A stretch of DNA of 64,000 nucleotides from Chitinophaga parva (GTDB lineage: Bacteria; Bacteroidota; Bacteroidia; Chitinophagales; Chitinophagaceae), in contig NZ_QCYK01000001.1 in NCBI RefSeq assembly GCF_003071345.1, positions 806,001-870,000 on the forward strand, written 5' to 3'. Shown here piece by piece: positions 16,838 to 24,792 of the stretch. The number at the start of each line of letters is the position of its first letter. The first letter of the stretch is position 1. The notes beneath the pieces are model-generated. The model made no database searches. It was not told where the DNA came from and saw nothing but the letters and a program-made list of their open reading frames with translations. The position numbers were made by a program, and so were the translations under genes.

Positions 16838-17518
16838 TTAAGAGCGCCTCATCCCCTTGCTGGCGCTGGCGGGCACCATTTGCCGGGGCGGGAGCTTGCG
16901 TACTTTGGCGGTGGTGCGGCCTTGCTGCGCGGTTTGTTTCTGGGTGGATGGCTGCTGCTTTTGGCCATTCTGCTTTGTAGTGGTCTGGCCACTGCGCTGT
17001 TTTTGCCCTGTGGTTTGCGATTGGGTGCTTCGCTGTTGCGGCCTGTTTTTAATGGCAGCACCCCTGCTTTGCTGCTGGCCTGCCGTCTGAGACTGACTGG
17101 TGGCGGGAACCTGAGCTGGCGCAGTTTGTGCCGGCAGAGTGGTCTGTTTACCATTGGCTGCCGTAGGGTTGATGATAAATTTGAGTAGCTTAAATAATTG
17201 CTTGGCCCCCGTTACCACGATGTTTGTGCCCAGCGACACCGTATTGCGGGCCAGCCTTACCCAGGGATTGGGGTATAGGCGTCTGTTCATGGCACGATGA
17301 TGAGCGCGAAGCATTTTGAGCTCGGCGCGTTCCATGTCATTTTTGGGCTTGCCCGCATGTTTGCGGATGATATGGCGGAAGATGTCGGCTTTCACCTTCT
17401 GCGTTTCCCGGTCGCTGAAGGCCTGGGGGCCATAGCGTTTAGTGAAATGTTGTTCGAGTTTGTCCCACGCGGCCAAGTCGTCGTGTACCCTGTTGACGGG
17501 TTTTGTTGGTGTGTCCAT
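16838..17518 (-). CDS. Conserved-looking tra-operon protein with Gln/Thr-rich basic tail
   Basis: 226 residues. The N-terminal 110 residues are helical and charged (AWDKLEQHFTKRYGPQAFSDRETQKVKADIFRHIIRKH), with a short hydrophobic segment near 90-115 (LARNTVSLGTNIVVTGAKQLFKLLKFII) that could be a membrane or amphipathic helix. From about 120 on the protein is low-complexity (Gln, Thr, Lys, Pro), probably disordered and basic. It sits directly after traN. I do not recognise a named family. The tail could bind nucleic acid or the cell surface, which is inference. Confidence 0.55.
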   Translation of the reverse strand: MDTPTKPVNRVHDDLAAWDKLEQHFTKRYGPQAFSDRETQKVKADIFRHIIRKHAGKPKNDMERAELKMLRAHHRAMNRRLYPNPWVRLARNTVSLGTNIVVTGAKQLFKLLKFIINPTAANGKQTTLPAQTAPAQVPATSQSQTAGQQQSRGAAIKNRPQQRSTQSQTTGQKQRSGQTTTKQNGQKQQPSTQKQTAQQGRTTAKVRKLPPRQMVPASASKGMRRS

Positions 17519-17565
17519 AAAACAAGATTGAAACGGTTAAGTGAATGGTACCTGTGGGAGGTAAC

Positions 17566-18414
17566 CTAAAGAGGGGTTACTTTGAGTAGCTGTCGGCCCT
17601 TGATCTTGCATACCAGCGTCCTGTCACCCTTGAGTTCATATACCTCTGCGATAAAGAGCTTTTTGTCGGCAATGGTGAACTTATCAAATGCTACTACCAT
17701 TTTCAAGGAGTGGTCCTGGGCGATGCCTTGGGGCTGGCTGTAGGCGACAAAGAGCGGCGTTACTTCTTTTTCGATATGGATGGTGCGCTTTTGCTCGTGC
17801 TTGTCGCGGACGTAGTAGCGGACAAAGTCGATGTCATAACGGACGCGGGAAGAATTGGCAATCTTAAATTGGAGAAACAGCATGTCTTTAGACAGGAAGG
17901 CGCCAGTTACGGCCATATGCATGCCGTTGTTGGCCTTAGCCCGTGGGCGGTGCCGGGTGCTGACGGTGGTTAGCAGGCTATCTGCCAGGTCCTGCAGTTC
18001 CGTGTCGGTATGCTGGACACCTGCAAAGAGCGTGGAGGTGGCAAGGCCACCAGGCCCGTTAAACTGGATCATCGAGGTGGGATGGGTCTGGTCGTAGCGC
18101 ACGGCAAAGGGGTATATCCTGCCGTCGGCAGTGTAGACCGTCAGGTTGGTGGGTTTCATGATGGAGTCCACGGCCTTTACCTTCAGCACGTTTTCGATGC
18201 CCTTTACCATTTTACAAATAACGGATCCCGCGCCCCGGTCTACGCTTTTAATAGCGGCAGGAAACACCAGCGTGGTGGTCTGCCCGGTGGACACTTCCAG
18301 TTGGGTAATAGGGCCGATGGTGGTTGCGCTAGTCTGCGCTGATACCCGTTGGTAGCTGGCAAATAAAACAAACGAAACGATCATTACACTGTTCACAAAG
18401 TCTTTCGCACACAT
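17566..18414 (-). CDS. traN: Conjugative transposon protein TraN (DUF4138 family)
   Basis: 282 residues with an N-terminal hydrophobic signal segment ending near SVSAQ-type cleavage (FASYQRVSAQTS). The body is beta-rich and carries the TraN pattern: LEVSTGQTTTLVFPAAIKSVDRGAGSV, then VLKVKA and NLTVYTADGRIYPFAV. This resembles VirB9-like outer parts of Bacteroidota conjugation machines. It would be periplasmic or outer-membrane associated and work with TraM in the transfer core complex. It follows traM after 25 bases, as in CTnDOT-type elements. The length is close to usual. Confidence 0.85.
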   Translation of the reverse strand: MCAKDFVNSVMIVSFVLFASYQRVSAQTSATTIGPITQLEVSTGQTTTLVFPAAIKSVDRGAGSVICKMVKGIENVLKVKAVDSIMKPTNLTVYTADGRIYPFAVRYDQTHPTSMIQFNGPGGLATSTLFAGVQHTDTELQDLADSLLTTVSTRHRPRAKANNGMHMAVTGAFLSKDMLFLQFKIANSSRVRYDIDFVRYYVRDKHEQKRTIHIEKEVTPLFVAYSQPQGIAQDHSLKMVVAFDKFTIADKKLFIAEVYELKGDRTLVCKIKGRQLLKVTPL

Positions 18415-18439
18415 GATAGTTGATTTGAGGAGTGATTAC

Positions 18440-19762
18440 TTAATTGAGGTTTTTACTGTCGACCAGCAGGATGGGTGTATCTGCTTTGAGGGTCACCTTG
18501 ATGGTCTTTGCTTTTTTAGAGAGCATGTGTTTGGCCGCTTCGATGCCGGCACTTGCCGCCTGGGCGCCGAGGCTGGGGTCCATTGTGCCGACCGATAAGG
18601 CCTGGATAGCCTGATCGGAACCCTCTTTGGCGGCGTCCTGGTTTAAGCTGGCATCGATGGAAATGCCTACCATGCCGCCCGTATCATACACAGTTAGAGA
18701 TACCGGATAAACATTGCCCTGATAGGTAATAGATGAAACGGTGATGAGCATGCGGTCGCCGGAGAAGCTGCATTTGCCAAAGACGAAATTGCCACGGGGA
18801 ATAAGCTGGCCTTTTACATAGATGTCCTGCTGGAGGCGGATTTTTACGGTGGCTCCCGACGTCACGGTTCTGCCTTCATGGATCACGGCGGCAATGGTGT
18901 TGGTGGTGGCAGCGGTGGCCTGATCATCGTCCAGCTCAAAGAAGTCGCCCGTCACAGCCGCAGTGGGTGTTGGTAGATGAGTCGCACTGGGCGCCGGTCC
19001 CAAAAGGTCGGAGACCATAGGCGTGGGCTGGGCGGCTACGGCCAGGACTTTACCTTTTTGCTCCATGGAGGCTTGGCGAAGTCTTTCCTGCACGCGTTCA
19101 GGATATTTGATGTCGAGGACTTTTTCCAGCACTCCGTCCATTTTAGTCAGGTCAGCGGAGCCTGATCCAGGGTCTATGGCAGCTTCTGGCGTCTGTTGCT
19201 GAAGCCTGGCTTCCAGTGCCGCGATCCGGTTTTCTGCTGCGGTGTCCCCGGCAGGCTGCACGGCTGGGGGAAGTGCTAGGGTGTCGGCGGCATGTTTGGC
19301 AAGCAACTGTTGTAGCGCAGCAATTTTTTGGGTAAGCTGTTGCTCTTTGGAGGGTTGGTAGCCGGTGGCCAGCACAGGACCACCGGCGCTACTTGTAGCC
19401 CCCCTGCCTTTGGCCGGATCGGTGATGGGTCCCGGAGAAAAGGGCGATTCCACGACGCCGTCTGACTCCACGGAAGGAATGAAAACGGTATCACTGCGGC
19501 CCTGGTGATGAAGAATAGAGTCTTGATGCTCCTTTTCTTCTTTGCGGTACAGGCTAAGTTTATCCATACCGCCATCACTGGCCAGCTGGGGAGCAGGCAG
19601 CTCGTCATTAAGGCCATGGGTGGTATCTGTTTTGGCCGCAAGCGGGTTGGCCCTGCCGCCGCCCAAGGAATAAAACAACAGGGCTAAAAAGGGTATCACA
19701 ATCAGCGGTGCTACCACTAAAAATTTCTTTTTTCGTTCTTCCACACTTTCCATACACTTCAT
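18440..19762 (-). CDS. traM: Conjugative transposon protein TraM (VirB10-like position)
   Basis: 440 residues. A short cytosolic start (MESVEERKKKF) is followed by one membrane helix (about 14-33, LVVAPLIVIPFLALLFYSLG). A long low-complexity periplasmic stretch follows, including a Gln/Leu-rich coiled region near 140-200. The conserved C-terminal beta domain (about 295-435) has TNTIAAVIHEGRTVTSGATVKIRL, LIPRGNFVFGKCSF and MVGISIDASLNQDA, typical of TraM of Bacteroidota ICEs. Its role is to bridge inner and outer membrane in the mating channel. The order traK, traL-like, traM, traN matches the conserved cluster. Confidence 0.9.
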   Translation of the reverse strand: MKCMESVEERKKKFLVVAPLIVIPFLALLFYSLGGGRANPLAAKTDTTHGLNDELPAPQLASDGGMDKLSLYRKEEKEHQDSILHHQGRSDTVFIPSVESDGVVESPFSPGPITDPAKGRGATSSAGGPVLATGYQPSKEQQLTQKIAALQQLLAKHAADTLALPPAVQPAGDTAAENRIAALEARLQQQTPEAAIDPGSGSADLTKMDGVLEKVLDIKYPERVQERLRQASMEQKGKVLAVAAQPTPMVSDLLGPAPSATHLPTPTAAVTGDFFELDDDQATAATTNTIAAVIHEGRTVTSGATVKIRLQQDIYVKGQLIPRGNFVFGKCSFSGDRMLITVSSITYQGNVYPVSLTVYDTGGMVGISIDASLNQDAAKEGSDQAIQALSVGTMDPSLGAQAASAGIEAAKHMLSKKAKTIKVTLKADTPILLVDSKNLN

Positions 19763-19778
19763 TTTTATGGGTAAATAA

Positions 19779-20228
19779 TTAATGCATCCCTTGCTCGATG
19801 TAGGCGATGCTGTCTAAGAGACCAGGGTGTTTATCCAGGTATCGTTGGAGGCGGAGCCTGCCTGCTGGCGTGGTGCGAAGACTGTCGACCAGGTGATGGA
19901 ACCGGCCAAATACCGCGCTGTCACGCTTTCCTGTGGGAATGAGCCTGGGCAGATACAAGGGCGCGGGTGCGATGGTCTCTGCGGGCCGCTGTTGCCTGGT
20001 GCTGGCAGGCTTTGGCCGCAGGGCGTTCACAAAGACGGCTGTGCTCATGCCGCCGCCGATCAGGCAGATGGCCGCCAGGAAGAGCAGCTTATTATGCCGG
20101 TCCCAGTGGGCGGTTTTGGCGCCCATGTAGCCAGCCCACCGCTGTTGTAGCCGGTGGCCGGTCTGGTGTAGCAGTTGCTGGGCGGCAGAAGGCTCCTGAA
20201 GCGCGTTTTTAGAGGATTTCGTTTTCAT
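19779..20228 (-). CDS. TraL-position membrane protein between TraK and TraM
   Basis: 149 residues. A basic N-terminal half (about 1-45) leads to one membrane helix (about 48-70, LLFLAAICLIGGGMSTAVFVNAL) and then a Pro-rich periplasmic tail. The topology and position match TraL of CTnDOT-type elements, but the sequence is longer and I cannot confirm homology, so no symbol is given. It overlaps traK by 4 bases (translational coupling) and lies 16 bases before traM. Probably an inner-membrane part of the transfer channel. Confidence 0.65.
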   Translation of the reverse strand: MKTKSSKNALQEPSAAQQLLHQTGHRLQQRWAGYMGAKTAHWDRHNKLLFLAAICLIGGGMSTAVFVNALRPKPASTRQQRPAETIAPAPLYLPRLIPTGKRDSAVFGRFHHLVDSLRTTPAGRLRLQRYLDKHPGLLDSIAYIEQGMH

Positions 20229-20851
20229 GGCAAACGTTTTTTAACACTGAGGTCCTTGTTTTCAAGTGTCTGCCAGCGCTCGATGAGAAAGCCATGGGGA
20301 TTGTTGTCGGTCCTTTCCCGTAGGTCCCGGACGTAGCCTTCGGTGACTAAGCTGCGCGTAATAATGGCGCTGGGACGGGTGATCTTTTGGATGCCGTAGT
20401 ATTTAAAATAAATGGGATCGCTGGCTAGGTCCAGTACAATACTGTCGCAGCTTACCTGCTGGCTTACGTTGCCGGCGATCAGACTGTTGTAATAGCCTTT
20501 TTCCTGCAGCTGCTCATATTGGTTTTGGGCTGAGCGATCTGCCAGGTAGAGTGCTTTTGCCATTTGGGACTCGATGGCCTTTTCATCGGGGGAAAGGTTA
20601 AAGAAGTCCTCATGGAAGGTTTTGATGTGATCGCGTACTTCAACGGCGATATTGTCTTTGCGTTGGCCTTCCAGCCCGATAAACGCTTTGCCGCCGGCGA
20701 TAACAATGACGCGCTTGTTGTCACGGTCATGTTGTAGTTGGCTGGAGTAAACCATATAACATCCGAGCGCTGCGGTGGCTAGGAGGAACACAATAGAAAA
20801 CAGTCGGATGTGCTTAAAGGCGGTGTCGATATTGTTAAGATGCTTTATCAT
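20225..20851 (-). CDS. traK: Conjugative transposon protein TraK (VirB8-like)
   Basis: 208 residues with a short cytosolic N-terminus, one membrane helix (about 17-35, LFSIVFLLATAALGCYMVYS) and a periplasmic domain. The DNIAVEVRDHIKTFHEDFFNLSPDE segment and the C-terminal GFLIERWQTLENKDL are characteristic of TraK proteins of Bacteroidota ICEs. They occupy the VirB8 place in the inner-membrane complex. The length is normal. The stop codon overlaps the start of the traL-position gene by 4 bases. Confidence 0.9.
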   Translation of the reverse strand: MIKHLNNIDTAFKHIRLFSIVFLLATAALGCYMVYSSQLQHDRDNKRVIVIAGGKAFIGLEGQRKDNIAVEVRDHIKTFHEDFFNLSPDEKAIESQMAKALYLADRSAQNQYEQLQEKGYYNSLIAGNVSQQVSCDSIVLDLASDPIYFKYYGIQKITRPSAIITRSLVTEGYVRDLRERTDNNPHGFLIERWQTLENKDLSVKKRLP

Positions 20852-20912
20852 ACTTCACTTTTTCTTGGCGTCACAGTAAATGCTATCTGAAAGGTGGGGG
20901 AAGTGGGTGTTG

Positions 20913-22088
20913 TCAACCAGAGAGTTTATCCTTGAAATAGTCAGATGCGGTACCGGCACCTGCGGCTCCGGTGGTCATGCGGGTGTTCATATCACCAAAC
21001 ATATCGGCTGCCATGCCGGCGGCGCCGCCGGCAACTCCGGTGGCCATGCCCACGCCCATGCCTACTGCACCGCGAGACATGCCGCCGATCTTGGAGGTTA
21101 GCGTGGATCCGCCACCAGCGTTGATGATCATAGAGCTGATGTTGGGGATGGTGAAATAGGATACGATGCCGATGATCATGAACACGATGTAACCCACGTC
21201 AGCGGTGGTAAAGAAGCTGTCTCCGTATTGGGCGATTTGGGCCATATCGAGCTTGATCATCCCTTCTTGAATTTTTCCGAGTAAGGCTCCCAGGATATTT
21301 GCGATAGGTAACCACATATAGAAGTTGACGTACCGCGCCAGGTAGACTGGTAGGGTATGCTGGAAGCCGTCAAAGACGGCAAGGCCGAAGACGATGGGGC
21401 CGATCAGGGCCATGATGATCAGGTTGAACGTTCGAATGGTGTTGATACAGAGTGCCGCCGCCTCGTAGAGAATTTCCAGCAGCATACTTAGTAGATTCTT
21501 AAACCAATTCTTCAAATTGTAGTAGGCTTTGGCCATGGCGAACTTGATATCGCTGCCAATGCCCAGGAAGTCATCGTCATCCTGGCCGCCCTGGGTATAG
21601 AGCATCCAGAGGTCTTTGTTCCCCTCGCCGTTGTTGGACTCATACATTTGGTAGGCCCGGCTGGTGTCCAGTTGTTGGCGGCGCTTTTCCATCAGTTTCT
21701 GGATGGAGGCGTTGGTGTTGTTAACCAGCGTTTCGGTACCGGTGACCGTTGGAGACAAAATGCCTTCCATCAGAGCGATGACCAGTGGGAAGTTGATGAT
21801 ACAAAACGTCAGCACGAATGGGCGGAAAAGCGGGTAGAAGTCGATGGGCTCCGCGCTGGCGATGCTTTTCCAAATCCGGGATCCAATATAAAAGGTGGCG
21901 GCAAATCCGGCGATGGCCTGGCCGATACCGGTCAGCTGGCCGCAAAGCGGCATCATCTCGTCTTTGAGATCAGCCAGTACTTTATGCAGGCCGCGCAGCT
22001 CACCGGCAACACCGGTTTGGCAAAACCCCAGGGCAGGTACCAGCAGTGCCGCCGATAGCAGCATAATGGGTGGGAGATATTTACGCAT
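20913..22088 (-). CDS. traJ: Conjugative transposon protein TraJ (VirB6-like polytopic membrane protein)
   Basis: 391 residues. A signal-like start ends near GFCQT. Several membrane helices follow, including about 63-80, 95-115, a cluster at 190-250, and about 295-320 (VGYIVFMIIGIVSYFTIP). A Gly/Ala/Met-rich segment from about 335 (GAVGMGVGMATGVAGGAAGM) precedes the end. The sequence LPIANILGALLGKIQEGM and the overall topology are those of TraJ, the VirB6-like inner-membrane channel part. It lies 10 bases after the TraI-like gene and before traK, the conserved order. Confidence 0.9.
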   Translation of the reverse strand: MRKYLPPIMLLSAALLVPALGFCQTGVAGELRGLHKVLADLKDEMMPLCGQLTGIGQAIAGFAATFYIGSRIWKSIASAEPIDFYPLFRPFVLTFCIINFPLVIALMEGILSPTVTGTETLVNNTNASIQKLMEKRRQQLDTSRAYQMYESNNGEGNKDLWMLYTQGGQDDDDFLGIGSDIKFAMAKAYYNLKNWFKNLLSMLLEILYEAAALCINTIRTFNLIIMALIGPIVFGLAVFDGFQHTLPVYLARYVNFYMWLPIANILGALLGKIQEGMIKLDMAQIAQYGDSFFTTADVGYIVFMIIGIVSYFTIPNISSMIINAGGGSTLTSKIGGMSRGAVGMGVGMATGVAGGAAGMAADMFGDMNTRMTTGAAGAGTASDYFKDKLSG

Positions 22089-22098
22089 ACGGTGGCTT

Positions 22099-22731
22099 TT
22101 ATTTGTTGTATAAGTTGTTGATCGATTGCAGATCGCTACGCTCCTTCAGGGTCTGGGAGGCGGCAACGGAGGTCTGGCGGTTGAAGTCGCGCAGGAACAC
22201 CAGGTGCTTTTGCATGTTGGCGTATATGCGGTCAATGGCCGATAATCGCTCGTCATCGCTCATGCGCATCTGGGAATCGGTCAGGATCATGGTCAGGTCA
22301 TCAATGTTTTTAAGGCTGCCATCCAGTACGTTGTTGTAGATGCCTTGCAGGTAGCCCAGTTGGTCGGAGGAGAAGGCGCCGGAGCTTTTTATTTTGCCGA
22401 ACGTGCCCTTGTACTCTTTAAGGATGGTGGCTTCGGCATCGATAATGTCTGCCACCCGGTGGTATTTGCGCACCTGGGGGCTGACCAGATAGAGGCCATC
22501 CAGGAATACTTCGTGGAGGTTGAAATTGCCGGAGGTGATTTCCTTTACTTTTTCATAGCCTTCAGTCAGTATCTTGTAACCGTCATACATCTTTTGCAGG
22601 ATGCTTTTTAACTCGGCCAGTTTTTCGACATTGAGCAGGAGCTGCTCTATTTCGGCCTCCTGCGCATGGGCGGCCATTGTCGGCCCCAGGATAAAGAGCG
22701 GCGTAAACAAAAGGATGAGTATTTTTTTCAT
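22099..22731 (-). CDS. Exported TraI-like helical protein (copy 3 of 3)
   Basis: 210 residues with a signal peptide (cleavage likely after AAHAQ, near residue 23). The mature part is helical: LLNVEKLAELKSILQKMYDGYKILTEGYEKVKEITSGNFNLHE, then MRMSDDERLSAIDRIYANM. It shares this plan with the proteins at 22768 and 24088: an ExxxL-rich coiled region, an L(H)-x(4)-G/YTSL segment, and an M(T/S)DD/DAARL-type motif before a C-terminal helix. This resembles VirB5-type minor pilin or channel proteins; Bacteroidota annotations call it TraI. It is immediately upstream of traJ. Confidence 0.7.
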   Translation of the reverse strand: MKKILILLFTPLFILGPTMAAHAQEAEIEQLLLNVEKLAELKSILQKMYDGYKILTEGYEKVKEITSGNFNLHEVFLDGLYLVSPQVRKYHRVADIIDAEATILKEYKGTFGKIKSSGAFSSDQLGYLQGIYNNVLDGSLKNIDDLTMILTDSQMRMSDDERLSAIDRIYANMQKHLVFLRDFNRQTSVAASQTLKERSDLQSINNLYNK

Positions 22732-22767
22732 GGTGTACGTATTTGCGTTGGGTGTTGCGATATGGAA

Positions 22768-23415
22768 TCAGTCCATGCCCTGCCAGAGTTGCCATTCCTC
22801 CATGTCATGGCGGTCCTGCTGCTGGCTTTGTAGCAGCAGGTTCAGCTGCATCCGGTATGACTGGACGAAGGAGACCTGACGACGGGAATAATCAAACAGG
22901 GCGGTGATACGCTTTAGCCGGGCATCATCGGTCATGGCAAACGTCCCGCTGGTGACCAGGTCCGTGGTTTCAGCAATTACCCGGTCGCAGTCATCCCCTA
23001 CCCGCTGGCGGGTGTTGTCGATGGAGGATTGAAGCGATACCGGCAGGGGCTCCGCACCTTTGACCTTTCCGGCGCCTTTGATGGTATTAAGCACGTAGAG
23101 CTCATTGCTTAAGATGCCGGCAACGGCAGAAAAGCCCTTGATCTTCGGGTTCACGGTTTTAAGCGACGTATAGAAGGCGTTATGCAAGCTGAATTCGCCG
23201 TTTTTGATGTCATGGATGAGGCCCAGACCATCCTTGCAGATATCGTATCCTTGCTTTAACTCCAGCAGATAAGTCTGTAGCAGGGCGATCTGCTTTAACA
23301 GGTATTTTTTTTGGGTCTTTTTCTGAAAGAACCATTCAGAAAATGTCTGCGCATGCGTGGTGGCCGGAAGTGCCACAAGCAGGCAGGCAAACAGTATAAA
23401 AATGATGCGTTTCAT
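22768..23415 (-). CDS. Exported TraI-like helical protein (copy 2 of 3)
   Basis: 215 residues with a signal peptide (ALPATTHAQTFSEWFF; cleavage near 23). The mature protein is helical with LKQIALLQTYLLELKQGYDICKDGLGLIHDIKNGEFSLH, aligning with TILTEGYEKVKEITSGNFNLH of the gene downstream. It also has MTDDARLKRITALFDYSRRQ, matching MSDDERLSAIDRIYANM there. It is therefore an evident paralogue inside the transfer operon. The mating apparatus seems to use two or three versions of this periplasmic component. Confidence 0.7.
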   Translation of the reverse strand: MKRIIFILFACLLVALPATTHAQTFSEWFFQKKTQKKYLLKQIALLQTYLLELKQGYDICKDGLGLIHDIKNGEFSLHNAFYTSLKTVNPKIKGFSAVAGILSNELYVLNTIKGAGKVKGAEPLPVSLQSSIDNTRQRVGDDCDRVIAETTDLVTSGTFAMTDDARLKRITALFDYSRRQVSFVQSYRMQLNLLLQSQQQDRHDMEEWQLWQGMD

Positions 23416-23449
23416 AGCCGGTACGTTTTTTAGTGTGATGGAACGGGTA

Positions 23450-24091
23450 TCAGATTTTTTTTCTTCCTGGTGGGCGGGGAATCAGTAACCGAGGAACCCG
23501 ATTTTTTTGCTGCCGCTGTAGCTTTCTCCATTCTTTTAGTTCCTGCTTGTTTTGTTGGATGATGTCCATGGCCGGAGAATCCTTGAGTTCAATGATCGCT
23601 GCGGTGTGATATAGCTGCAAGGGTTTTTTTATGTAGGCGTGTGGGTCAGCTAACTGATCCTCTCTGGCCATCCCTACCGGGTCGAGTTCATAGATGCCCG
23701 GTATTTTGACAAAAACCACGTTTTTGGGAAGAGAGGCAGCGTAGTCCAGGTCCTCGAACGGCGCCTGCTTTTTTGTATGGTAGTACAAGGAGAATTCACC
23801 TGTTTCATTGTGGTAGCAATCCTTATCCAAGTTGATGGTAGGACGGACTTTGCTTTCACCCATAACCAGCCGGGGCTCCAGCAGATTCCAGCGGACGTTA
23901 ACATAATAAGGCCATCCGGCGATATCGACGACTGGTTGCATACCTCTTTTGGTACGGGCTTCGAAGGCTTCCTGGCTGGAAAGCGACTTGCGAAATGCGA
24001 TGTCGTCAAATTGTTCGGGCTTTTCCTTTTTCATATACTCGCGTTTTTTCAAGGGAAGAACTATTGCGGATGCTGGTCCTGCAGCCCTCAT
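23450..24091 (-). CDS. Hypothetical tra-operon protein, paralogue of those at 27425 and 28044
   Basis: 213 residues from the ATG at 24091, which overlaps the traI stop by 4 bases; an alternative start is MKKEKPEQ at 24034. Two recognisable pieces occur: GWPYYVNVRWNLLEPRLV (about 59-76) and ASLPKNVVFVKIPGIYELDP (about 118-137). Both have counterparts in the proteins at 27425 and 28044, but there in the opposite order. It is soluble with no signal peptide and a basic C-terminus (RPPGRKKI). Function unknown. Its place between exported tra proteins suggests a cytosolic factor of the transfer machine. Confidence 0.6.
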   Translation of the reverse strand: MRAAGPASAIVLPLKKREYMKKEKPEQFDDIAFRKSLSSQEAFEARTKRGMQPVVDIAGWPYYVNVRWNLLEPRLVMGESKVRPTINLDKDCYHNETGEFSLYYHTKKQAPFEDLDYAASLPKNVVFVKIPGIYELDPVGMAREDQLADPHAYIKKPLQLYHTAAIIELKDSPAMDIIQQNKQELKEWRKLQRQQKNRVPRLLIPRPPGRKKI

Positions 24092-24765
24092 GGCAAACCA
24101 TAGAGTTGCCGGACGGTTTCCATGTCGCTGGCGTCCTTAGACCGCTGCAGGCTGAGTAGCTTGTTTTGGTGAGTGAAGGTGCGCAGATCTGCCAGGTTGT
24201 TGTCTACGGCCTGGCCAACGTGGCCAATCATGGCTAGGCGGGCAGCGTCGCTCATCTGGGTGGTCAGGGAGTTGACCACCATGGTCAGTTCTTCCACGTT
24301 TTTGACACTCTGGTTCAGGATACCGAGGTAGACGTCTGAGATATGTTGCAGCTCGGCGGCGCTGAAGTGTTTGTCTTTTTGAAAGAGGCTAAAGGCGGAC
24401 TTATACTCCGTTACGATCTGGGCTTGTTTGTTTACGATGTCTTTGACCCGCTGGTAGTACATGATGATGGAGCGCACATGCCAGAGCTCATCGTAATAGG
24501 TCTTAAAAAGCTGGCGCTGTTTCTCCCCCCAGTCGGCGATCTCTTTTAATTTCAGCTTGGAAAGCTCATTTTCGATGGCCTTCTGGGCGTTTTGCAGTTG
24601 AATGGTGGCGTTCTGCAGGCGCTGGATCATCAGGTCCACGGCCTTGATCACCTTGACGATGGCCTCCCGGATGATCTCGGCTATAGCCTGGCCATGGCTC
24701 TGCTGAGTGGGCACCAGCACCAGGCAGGAGACCATGATGGCGACGGTGATGGCAAATCGTTTCAT
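24088..24765 (-). CDS. traI: Conjugative transposon protein TraI-like (copy 1 of 3, exported)
   Basis: 225 residues with a signal peptide (LVLVPTQQSHGQAIAE; cleavage near 26). A long coiled helix follows (VDLMIQRLQNATIQLQNAQKAIENELSKL), then the DWGEKQRQLFKTYYDELWHVR segment typical of TraI proteins of Bacteroidota ICEs. A C-terminal MSDAARLAMIGHV motif is shared with the other two copies. It is the gene immediately after traG, the usual place of traI. Its probable role is as a VirB5-like channel or pilus component in the periplasm. Assignment to this copy rather than its paralogues rests on position and the WGEKQ segment. Confidence 0.75.
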   Translation of the reverse strand: MKRFAITVAIMVSCLVLVPTQQSHGQAIAEIIREAIVKVIKAVDLMIQRLQNATIQLQNAQKAIENELSKLKLKEIADWGEKQRQLFKTYYDELWHVRSIIMYYQRVKDIVNKQAQIVTEYKSAFSLFQKDKHFSAAELQHISDVYLGILNQSVKNVEELTMVVNSLTTQMSDAARLAMIGHVGQAVDNNLADLRTFTHQNKLLSLQRSKDASDMETVRQLYGLP

Positions 24766-24792
24766 AGAGAAAGTGATTTACGGGTGATTGAA

